Below are positions 1 to 5,210 of a stretch of DNA of 8,706 bases, piece after piece. How positions within the stretch are numbered: position 1 is the stretch's first letter; each line of letters opens with the position of its first letter. The DNA is taken from contig DFIX01000026.1 in NCBI GenBank assembly GCA_002371495.1, positions 80,097-88,802 on the forward strand. Direction: 5' to 3'. The notes under the pieces are model-generated. The model was not told the DNA's origin and did not search any database. It worked only from the letters and a program-made list of their open reading frames with translations. The position numbers and the translations under genes were made by a program. This DNA is from Eggerthellaceae bacterium UBA3686. GTDB taxonomy: Bacteria; Actinomycetota; Coriobacteriia; Coriobacteriales; Eggerthellaceae.

Positions 1-27
1 AAAAGGGGTCTGACCCTTTTTTCACAT
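1..27. repeat. Palindromic repeat of the TGTGA-A-GGGGTC type, partial copy
   Basis: The first 27 bases form a near-palindrome, AAAAGGGGTC-T-GACCC followed by six T and CACAT. It matches the complete palindrome at 3503-3539 and the partial copy at 8683-8706. The left part is cut by the window edge. The GC stem followed by a T run means it could terminate transcription arriving from the left. Confidence 0.8.
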
Positions 28-539
28 TGTTCGCGCTAATCGAACATGATCATCAGGCAGATTTCATCTTGCCGAGGTCCTTTTCGCGCCCTGGTCGCAC
101 CATTCCTTCCGGTGTCTCTTCTTCGTTGCCGCATTCGCTTTCGTTCAAAGTGTAGCCGTTTTATCGCGCGGAATTGGGGAAGGGGAGCCCGTGCCGCATA
201 TTGTCAATGGGCAGGGGACAAGTTCGCGGTCCTTGCCTGTAAAATGACGGCTTACTATGGGGTATTTACCGGAAATGATCGGGAATGGGAGCGCGTCCGA
301 CGCCTCCTTGCTCGCAAGAAAGGGGTCCTATGCGAACAGGGCGAATCATAGCCAAGGCGGCTTGCGGCTCGTTACCGCGCACGAGCTTGAGGAGGGCGAT
401 GGGGTGCTTTTGCAGGTGTTTCCGGAAAACGCCATTGTAAACGGCCTGTTCGACAAGCGATTTGCAGATGCTGCAGTCGAGGCGGGCGGTACGTACGGGT
501 CAACTGCAGACGAGGTGTTTCTGGCGCTCGACTCCGTTG
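28..539. other. No convincing intact gene; possible coding remnant at 266-499 (minus)
   Basis: This stretch lies downstream of the WYL gene. I see no open frame with both a good ribosome binding site and recognisable family features. On the minus strand, 266-499 is open for 77 codons. It ends in TAA and has many C-ending codons, and its translation contains a CxxC pair (CSICKSLVEQ) followed by amphipathic stretches such as HPIALLKLVRGNEPQAALAM. It has no ATG, GTG or TTG near its beginning and is preceded in frame by TGA at 500-502. The complementary plus-strand frame (257-604) is open in the same codon register and also looks protein-like, so one is the shadow of the other. It has no clear Shine-Dalgarno site and runs 65 bases into the WYL gene. 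A decayed gene fragment is the most economical reading; I do not recognise the family. Confidence 0.35.
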
Positions 540-1706
540 TCACACGAGAACGGCCTGAAGAAACGCTCGGTAGGCATCTGCCATGGCCTCGTAGTCGGCC
601 ATGAGCTGGGCATGCGTCTTTCCATCGGTCAAGCGCGCCCAGGGCTGCGAACGCACGGCCAGCGCATCGGGTGGGGCGACGATTCTTACCCGACCGCCGA
701 GGCCTGTCAGCCAGCGGAAGAACGTGGGGGACTGCGCGACGGTCACGCACGTGTCGGCGGTCGTGTTCTTGTCGGCGGGGTCGCCGCTGAAGTTGGCGAA
801 TTCCAAACCGAAGCCGAACAGGTCGAACACTTCGTTGGTGCCTTCGGCGCTCACGCGCAGGAACACGGTGCGCGGCGTGCCGCCGAACATCTGGATTTCG
901 CGTTTCATTCGCCGCGCCGCGCTCTTGCGGGCTTCTAGCACGCCTTCGCACAGGTCGGCGTGTTCTTCGGATACGCTGACGCTGCGCATGCGGTCTATGC
1001 GGCTGCGCATGATGTTTTGGCCATGGCGCCAGGGCGTGGCACTGTACGATTCCAGATAGTAGTTGCCGTCGGCGAAGTACAGGGCCGTCGGGGTCTCGAT
1101 GCGCAGCGTAGCGCCATCGTCGCCGGCAAGGGCCACCTGCGCTCCGCCGAAATCGTTGTAGGTGTACTCGAACTCGACCTTGCGGTCGTTGCGCAGCGCC
1201 TGGGCGATGGTTTCGCACGCGTCCAGAAGGGTGGCGCGTCCCGCGGGTTCCATGCGCTGCACGACGTGAACGTCGCCCATCAACATGTCTTCCTGGTGGA
1301 TCGAAACCAGGTCGAGCAGCGATTCCTGCAGCTCCGCGCTTTCCTGCGCGGTGAGGAACCGCGAGGACTGCACCGCGTTGAAGAGCAGCCTGACCTGCGA
1401 AAGGCCAAGCGAGCGCGCTTCGCACCATGAACCTGCGGGGCTTGTGAAGAAGTCGAAACCGGCGACTCCGCAGCTTCGCAGCGCAGCGATGTCGGCGTTC
1501 AGGGTGTTCTCGGCGGGCGCGGCGTCCTTGCCAAACCGTGCGGTGAGCACACGCCTGATGTCGGCGTTGCTCAGCCGATGCCCGGCATCGCTTGCGCGTT
1601 TCAGCACCTCTGCGACGCACAGCAGCCGCTCGCGCGCGTTATTGCAGTTCAAACCGTCGGGGAGGAGCTGTGCGTATTCGCGCGCCTCGGTTTCGCTCAG
1701 GCTCAT
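540..1706 (-). CDS. WYL-domain transcriptional regulator (HTH-WYL-WCX)
   Basis: This encodes a 388-residue protein with the layout of WYL-family regulators. A winged helix-turn-helix region lies at about residues 26-95, including LSNADIRRVL and an ADIAALRSCG recognition-helix-like segment. A WYL core spans about 155-250, where the signature reads YYLES after ALYFADGN, and a C-terminal extension spans about 275-385. WYL domains are thought to sense nucleic acids or nucleotides and are frequent regulators of defence and DNA or RNA damage genes. The start at 1706 is chosen because AAAGGA lies 6-7 bases upstream; a GTG at 1733 is in frame but would run through an inverted repeat. The stop TGA lies inside a TGTGACAACGG repeat motif. 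The gene is divergent from the RNA/cca unit and its product may regulate that unit or itself. The family call is strong; the target is unknown. Confidence 0.85.
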   Translation of the reverse strand: MSLSETEAREYAQLLPDGLNCNNARERLLCVAEVLKRASDAGHRLSNADIRRVLTARFGKDAAPAENTLNADIAALRSCGVAGFDFFTSPAGSWCEARSLGLSQVRLLFNAVQSSRFLTAQESAELQESLLDLVSIHQEDMLMGDVHVVQRMEPAGRATLLDACETIAQALRNDRKVEFEYTYNDFGGAQVALAGDDGATLRIETPTALYFADGNYYLESYSATPWRHGQNIMRSRIDRMRSVSVSEEHADLCEGVLEARKSAARRMKREIQMFGGTPRTVFLRVSAEGTNEVFDLFGFGLEFANFSGDPADKNTTADTCVTVAQSPTFFRWLTGLGGRVRIVAPPDALAVRSQPWARLTDGKTHAQLMADYEAMADAYRAFLQAVLV

Positions 1707-1724
1707 GATCGTTCCTTTCCGCTG

Positions 1725-1755
1725 ATGAGCCACCTTACCTGGTAAGCTGACTCAT
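1725..1755. promoter_or_regulatory. 31-bp inverted repeat upstream of the WYL gene, candidate operator
   Basis: The dyad is centred on T1740, with 13 of 15 arm positions complementary. The core is CTTACC-T-GGTAAG, flanked by CA/TG and ATGAG/CTCAT pairs. It lies 19-49 bases upstream of the WYL start codon. Read on the minus strand, a weak -35-like TTGTTT sits 17 bases before TACCAG in the core, so a protein bound here could block that promoter. Autoregulation by the WYL protein is inference; a leader hairpin in the mRNA is the alternative. Confidence 0.5.
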
Positions 1756-1771
1756 TGGTGCAAACAACATC

Positions 1772-1793
1772 CCCGTTGTCTACACCCGTTGTC
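1772..1793. repeat. Direct repeat of CCCGTTGTC
   Basis: CCCGTTGTC occurs at 1772-1780 and again at 1785-1793, 13 bases apart. The reverse complement, GACAACGGG, recurs at 2043, 3549 (inverted) and 5144, and with one change at 534. All copies I noticed lie in or at the edges of intergenic DNA. They look like fragments of the same repeat superfamily as the larger palindromes. Confidence 0.6.
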
Positions 1794-1871
1794 ACGAACA
1801 CTGTACCAAAACACCGCAATAATTTGAGGTGATTTCCCTCGATTCGAGTGGAACGCACCGCGCGTATACCG

Positions 1872-1877
1872 TAATCT
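1872..1877 (+). promoter_or_regulatory. Candidate -10 box for RNA copy 2
   Basis: TAATCT ends 7 bases before the first base of the RNA stem at 1885. The other RNA copy has TACTCT in the equivalent place, 8 bases before its stem. No good -35 is present (TGGAAC at 17-base spacing matches 3 of 6), so this is a weak call supported mainly by the parallel between the copies. Confidence 0.35.
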
Positions 1878-1884
1878 ATGAACT

Positions 1885-2034
1885 GCAAGGCGGACAGCAT
1901 TGCAGGGCGCGGATACTTCTCGCCTTATTAATTTGAGCATAATTCCGGTCTGAGTAGCGCCGGAGCTTCGATTCGAAGTGCTCTTGCGAAAACGCTCGCA
2001 AAACTCCGCTCCCGTTACCATCTGCCCGCCTTGC
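1885..2034 (+). ncRNA. Candidate structured RNA, Y-RNA-like, copy 2
   Basis: This 150-base segment is homologous to 6696-6832 in inverted orientation. The first 37 bases are identical in both copies. Its ends pair: GCAAGGCGGACAG with CTGCCCGCCTTGC, 12 of 13 positions. An internal loop follows (CATTGCA against GTTACCAT), then a second stem, GGGCGCGGA with TCCGCTCCC, 8 of 9. Inside are a hairpin at 1963-1983 (GAGC ... GCTC with a GT bulge) and an extra hairpin at 1984-2001 (TTGCGA/TCGCAA) that copy 1 lacks. A long closing stem with an internal loop and a branched distal part is the general plan of Ro-binding Y RNAs, and a Ro gene lies in the same island. Strand is inferred from the -10-like box upstream, the terminator-like hairpin after it, and copy 1 lying ahead of the Ro gene on the same strand; base pairing alone does not decide it. 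A small non-autonomous mobile element with inverted ends is the main alternative. Confidence 0.6.
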
Positions 2035-2044
2035 CCGAACCTGA

Positions 2045-2074
2045 CAACGGGGACGAAGCCCGTTGCCGCGTTTT
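2045..2074 (+). terminator. Hairpin plus short T run after RNA copy 2
   Basis: CAACGGG (2045-2051) pairs perfectly with CCCGTTG (2059-2065) around a 7-base loop, followed by CCGCG and TTTT. It could end transcription of the candidate RNA 10 bases after its closing stem. The T run is short and displaced from the stem, so strength is doubtful. The stem is also a variant of the GACAACGGGG repeat. Confidence 0.4.
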
Positions 2075-2082
2075 GCTATCAT
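2074..2082 (+). promoter_or_regulatory. Candidate extended -10 promoter for cca
   Basis: TGCTATCAT fits an extended -10 (TG, one base, then TATCAT) about 60 bases upstream of the cca start. No -35 consensus is seen 17 bases further up. Confidence 0.35.
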
Positions 2083-2092
2083 CGTTAGGTGC

Positions 2093-2113
2093 AAAAGGGA
2101 CCGTTCCCTTTGT
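2093..2113. repeat. Palindromic repeat of the AAAGGGACCGTTCCCTTTGTCA type
   Basis: AAAGGGA (2094-2100) and TCCCTTT (2105-2111) are exact inverted arms around CCGT, followed by GTCATATG. It has the architecture of the other palindromes here but with different arm sequence. It would form a hairpin in the cca leader about 30 bases before the start codon. Confidence 0.65.
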
Positions 2114-2142
2114 CATATGCTTGAGGAAGGGGAGGGAAGCTC

Positions 2143-3510
2143 ATGGTCGCAACGCCAGAAGAGCTGTCGGAAAACCTTGCGAAACGCACGCCGGCTTCGG
2201 TGCGCGCCGTAATGGCGCAGCTGCAGCAGGCGGGCTACGAGGCGTTCATAGTCGGCGGGTGCGTGCGCGACGCGCTGCTCGGCCGCGAGCCCCACGACTG
2301 GGACATGACGACCAATGCCACGCCCGACCAGATGAAGCAGGCTATAAGCTACCATTCCATCGACACGGGCCTCAAGCATGGCACGATCACGTTTGTCGTG
2401 GACCACGAGCCCATCGAGGTCACGACGTACCGCGTCGACGGCGCCTATTCAGACGGCCGCCGGCCCGACTCGGTCTCGTTCACCACGCGCCTCGAGGACG
2501 ACCTGGCGCGCCGCGACTTCACGGTCAACGCCATGGCCTGGTCCGACGCGACGGGTGTGGTCGATCCCTTCGGCGGAGCGCAGGACCTGCAGAACAAGCT
2601 CCTGCGCTGCGTGGGCGATGCGAACGACCGTTTCTCGGAGGACGGCCTGCGTGTCATGCGCGCATTGCGCTTTGCGGCCGTGTACGGGTTTTCGGTCGAA
2701 GAGGGCACGGCGAGCGCCGCCCACGAGAAGAAGTGGATGCTCTCGCATGTGTCTGAAGAGCGCATCTGCACCGAGCTCACCAAGATGATGAAAGCGCCCG
2801 ATGGGCAGCACCTGGCGACGATCGTCAAGCAGTTTGCCGATGTCATGCTGCAGATCATGCCCGAGCTCGAGCCGACTTACGGGCTCGACCAGGAAAACCC
2901 CCACCACGATCGCGACTGCTGGACGCACATGGTCGACGTCATGGCGCAGTTGCCGCCCGATTCTACTCTGCGTCTGACGGGCCTCGTACATGATGCGGGC
3001 AAGCCGGCGTGCAAGGTCAAGGGCGAAGACGGCGTGGCGCATTACCTGGGCCATGCCGAGGAGGGGGCGAAGATCGTCGAGGCGATGCTGCGCCGGCTGA
3101 AGTTCCCGCGCCGCGTCATCGACGAGGCGGTGTTCTTGGTCGCGCAGCACGATACGTGGCCGGTTCCCACGATGCGCTCGGCGCGCCGCTTCCTAGCGCG
3201 TTGCGGCGACGAAGAGATCGCGCGCAAGCTGCTCGCCCTGATGAAGGCCGACCGCGCCGCCCACGCCCCGGCTTCGGTCGCCGGCAAGGAGCGCGAGCTC
3301 GAGGACTTCGGCGTCCTGATGGAGGCGGCACTCAAGGAGGACACGGCATTTACCGTCAAGGACCTCGAGGTCAACGGCCGCGATTTGCTCGAGCGCGGCT
3401 GGGAGCAGGGACCTGGCCTCGGCGCTGAGCTCCAGCGCCTGTTCGACTTGGTGCTGGCGGGCGACCTTCCCAACGAGCGCGCCGCACTGTTGGCCGCCAT
3501 AAAAATGTGA
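2143..3510 (+). CDS. cca: CCA-adding tRNA nucleotidyltransferase with HD domain
   Basis: The enzyme adds or repairs the 3' CCA end of tRNAs using CTP and ATP in the cytoplasm. The 455-residue product has the class II head: VGGCVRDALLGREPHDWDM at 37-55 with the metal-binding pair D52 and D54, RRDFTVNAMAW at 123-133, and the nucleotide-selecting EDGLRVMRALRFA at 166-178. A C-terminal HD domain follows (THMVDV at 261-266, GLVHDAGKP at 280-288), as in many bacterial CCA enzymes. The ATG at 2143 is preceded by a purine-rich GGGGAGGGAAG site. The last codons (K-M-stop) lie inside the palindrome at 3503-3539, so a repeat insertion or expansion may have fixed the C-terminus. The next two genes, also on the plus strand, encode nucleotidyltransferases of the same fold superfamily, so shared work on RNA 3' ends is plausible, though cca alone is housekeeping. 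Confidence 0.95.
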   Translation: MVATPEELSENLAKRTPASVRAVMAQLQQAGYEAFIVGGCVRDALLGREPHDWDMTTNATPDQMKQAISYHSIDTGLKHGTITFVVDHEPIEVTTYRVDGAYSDGRRPDSVSFTTRLEDDLARRDFTVNAMAWSDATGVVDPFGGAQDLQNKLLRCVGDANDRFSEDGLRVMRALRFAAVYGFSVEEGTASAAHEKKWMLSHVSEERICTELTKMMKAPDGQHLATIVKQFADVMLQIMPELEPTYGLDQENPHHDRDCWTHMVDVMAQLPPDSTLRLTGLVHDAGKPACKVKGEDGVAHYLGHAEEGAKIVEAMLRRLKFPRRVIDEAVFLVAQHDTWPVPTMRSARRFLARCGDEEIARKLLALMKADRAAHAPASVAGKERELEDFGVLMEAALKEDTAFTVKDLEVNGRDLLERGWEQGPGLGAELQRLFDLVLAGDLPNERAALLAAIKM

Positions 3511-3539
3511 AAAAGGGGTCAGACCCCTTTTTCACATTT
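3503..3539. terminator. Perfect 37-bp palindrome at the cca stop codon (repeat, likely bidirectional terminator)
   Basis: Arms AAATGTGAAAAAGGGGTC (3503-3520) and its exact complement (3522-3539) flank A3521. The transcript would form a GC stem followed by five U on either strand. It overlaps the last codons and TGA stop of cca. Partial copies sit at 1-27 and 8683-8706, so this is both a dispersed repeat and a probable terminator separating cca from the next gene. Confidence 0.8.
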
Positions 3540-3548
3540 GGCTACGAT
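3539..3548 (+). promoter_or_regulatory. Candidate -10 promoter for the first RlaP gene
   Basis: TGGCTACGAT resembles the element before cca (TGCTATCAT) and lies about 30 bases before the start codon, just after the palindrome. The spacing of TG to TACGAT is one base longer than the classical extended -10, and no -35 is evident. Confidence 0.25.
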
Positions 3549-3577
3549 CCCGTTGTCATATTGTTAGTGAGAGCTTT

Positions 3578-4363
3578 ATGGGTATCGAAGAGGCAATTCA
3601 GGCAGAACTCGACGAGGTCGAGCGCACCTGCAACGTTCGCGTGCTGCTCGCCGTGGAGGCGGGTAGCCGCTCGATTGGTACGGCTTCGGCCGACAGCGAC
3701 TACGACGTGCGGTTCGTGTACGTACGCCAACTGTCCGATTACGTTTACCTCGGGCGCCTGTACGGCGATTTCGAAGACACGATCGAGTGGAAGCTCGAAG
3801 GCGAATACGACATCGTCGGGTGGGACGTGTCCAAGTTTTTGGCGCTCATGCGCAAGTCAAACCCCTCGGTGTTCGAATGGCTTTCGTCGCCAGTCGTGTA
3901 CCGTGAGGCTCCCGAATTCCAGGAGGTCCGCGCCTTCGCGCCGTCGTGCTACTCGGGTAAATCAAGCGCCTATCATTACCTCGCCAAGGCAGATCACGAC
4001 CTCAAGTACCTTGCTCGATCGGAAGCTCCGCAGCTCAAAACCTATATCCAGCTCGTGCACGCGCTGCTTTCGGCGCGCTGGGCGCTCAGCTGCGGCATGC
4101 CTGCCACATACGAGCTTTCTGCCCTCGCTGAACGCGAGCTCGAGCCTTCGCTGCGCCCCGTTGTTGAAGCAGCAGTTGAGCGTAAGGTTCGTCGTACGGA
4201 TAAGGATCAGCCCGTGCGCATTCTCGAGCTAGACGAATGGGCTCTACTTGCTAAAGAGCAGGTTGCGGAACGTGCAAAAGCCGAGCCTGCGGTAAAACCC
4301 GTAGAGTGGGATGTCGTTGACGACGTCTTCTTCAAGATCCTAAGAAGGGACCGGCAATGGTGA
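3578..4363 (+). CDS. YcgL/RlaP-family nucleotidyltransferase, first paralogue
   Basis: The 261-residue product belongs to the predicted nucleotidyltransferase family COG3541/PF10127, called RlaP because members associate with RNA ligases. No substrate is established. The polymerase-beta fold motif is visible as AGSRSIGTASADSDYDVRF: G29-S30 contacts the triphosphate, and D41 and D43 form the DxD metal pair. A further acidic candidate is D78 or D83 in YDIVGWDVSK. The family block NPSVFEWLSSPVVYRE spans 95-110. Usual relatives, and its neighbour, have WGFAS after GSR; here it is IGTAS, a possible change in the nucleotide site. The start ATG has a weak GAGAG site 5 bases upstream. Its end overlaps the next gene by 7 bases (ATGGTGA), implying translational coupling. 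Family assignment is strong; a role in RNA end repair is inferred from family and neighbours. Confidence 0.85.
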   Translation: MGIEEAIQAELDEVERTCNVRVLLAVEAGSRSIGTASADSDYDVRFVYVRQLSDYVYLGRLYGDFEDTIEWKLEGEYDIVGWDVSKFLALMRKSNPSVFEWLSSPVVYREAPEFQEVRAFAPSCYSGKSSAYHYLAKADHDLKYLARSEAPQLKTYIQLVHALLSARWALSCGMPATYELSALAERELEPSLRPVVEAAVERKVRRTDKDQPVRILELDEWALLAKEQVAERAKAEPAVKPVEWDVVDDVFFKILRRDRQW

Positions 4364-5145
4364 GGTACGGCGATTACGAAGGCGAGGTCGAAGAGCTAAT
4401 CGTGCTCGAGCTTGGCAAGATCGAGCGCAAAACGGGCGTGCGCATCCTCCATGCAGTCGAAAGCGGCAGTCGTTCCTGGGGGTTTGCTTCGCCTGATAGC
4501 GACTACGACGTGCGCTTTATCTATCTCAGCCCGCTCGAGCACTATTTGTCGCTGAGGCCTACGAAAAAGGACACGATCATGTGGGTCGTCGACGAGACCC
4601 TCGACATTGCGGGTTGGGATGTCTCCAAGGCGCTGCATCTTGCGCGCAAGGGCAACGTAAGCGTGTTCGAGTGGGCAGAATCTCCCATCGTGTACCGCAC
4701 GTCCGATGATTGGACGCAAGCTTGGGATGTCGCGAAGAAGTATTTCTCGTGCAAGGCGGGCATGTACGCGTATTACGGCACAGCGAGTGCAACGTGGGGC
4801 GAGTATTTGGGAGGCGAGCGCGTCCGGTACAAGAAGTATCTGTATGCGCTGCGTCCGCTGCTCGCCTGCAAGTACATCGACGAATTGCGGGCTCAACCGC
4901 CTGTCGATTTCCATGCCCTCGTCGATGCAGTTGCCCCCGCCGAGCTTGTTTCCTCGATCGAACAGCTTTTGACCAGGAAAGCTACGATGAACGAAAAGGA
5001 CACTGCCGAGCGCATCCCGTCAATCGATGCTTTCATCGAGTCCTCGATCCAGAAATACGGGGCGATTTCGAAAGCGCTTTCAGATGACCTCGTAGAAGAC
5101 GATTCCGCACTCGACGACGCCTTCCGTGCGCTTCTTAACGTGTGA
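4357..5145 (+). CDS. YcgL/RlaP-family nucleotidyltransferase, second paralogue
   Basis: The 262-residue product is a paralogue of the preceding gene. It keeps the more canonical motif ESGSRSWGFASPDSDYDVRF, with G37-S38 and catalytic D49 and D51, then LDIAGWDVSK (82-91) and GNVSVFEWAESPIVYR (99-114). The region KYFSCKAGMYAYY and the helix with KKYLYALRPLLACKYI are also typical of the family. The C-terminal half differs from its neighbour, suggesting separate targets or a heteromeric pair. The start ATG lies inside the end of the upstream gene with AAGGGA about 7 bases before it. The stop TGA falls in a TGTGACAACGGGG repeat. The activity is presumed to be NMP transfer to an RNA or other acceptor; the substrate is unknown. 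Confidence 0.87.
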   Translation: MVRYGDYEGEVEELIVLELGKIERKTGVRILHAVESGSRSWGFASPDSDYDVRFIYLSPLEHYLSLRPTKKDTIMWVVDETLDIAGWDVSKALHLARKGNVSVFEWAESPIVYRTSDDWTQAWDVAKKYFSCKAGMYAYYGTASATWGEYLGGERVRYKKYLYALRPLLACKYIDELRAQPPVDFHALVDAVAPAELVSSIEQLLTRKATMNEKDTAERIPSIDAFIESSIQKYGAISKALSDDLVEDDSALDDAFRALLNV

Positions 5146-5174
5146 CAACGGGGCGAACGTGTGGCAACGGGTCA
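5137..5174. repeat. 19-bp tandem duplication across the stop codon
   Basis: AACGTGTGACAACGGGGCG (5137-5155) is followed directly by AACGTGTGGCAACGGGTCA (5156-5174), identical at 16 of 19 positions. The first unit contains the TGA stop of the second RlaP gene. The second unit runs into the terminator palindrome. Confidence 0.75.
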
Positions 5175-5201
5175 TAAAAGGGGGCAGCCCCCTTTTATGA
5201 C
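5171..5201. terminator. Bidirectional terminator between convergent genes
   Basis: GTCATAAAAGGGGGC (5171-5185) and its exact complement (5187-5201) flank A5186. The stem carries a G/C core with a T4 or A4 run on each side, so it can terminate both the RlaP genes and the Ro gene, whose stops are at 5145 and 5211. Confidence 0.85.
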
Positions 5202-5210
5202 GCGCGCTTC

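Noticed and set aside
28..46. Inverted repeat TGTTCG-N7-CGAACA as an SOS (LexA) box
   Set aside because: The arms are in the opposite order to the Gram-positive LexA site (CGAAC-N4-GTTCG), the spacing is wrong, and no convincing gene follows.
346..1620. Long minus-strand frame rich in Arg overlapping the WYL gene
   Set aside because: It is an alternative-frame shadow of the WYL gene with low-complexity Arg/Ala composition and no ribosome binding site.
1885..2034. Element as a MITE with 13-bp terminal inverted repeats
   Set aside because: No clean target-site duplication flanks either copy: short matches (GAAC for copy 2, CGAT for copy 1 read on minus) are offset from the ends inconsistently. 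Compensated changes in an internal hairpin and linkage to Ro favour a functional RNA, but the mobile-element reading remains possible.
1703..2094. Minus-strand open frames of 65-89 codons between WYL and cca
   Set aside because: They overlap the structured RNA and the WYL promoter, lack ribosome binding sites and show no protein features; resemblance to the translated 6700-6840 region comes from RNA homology.
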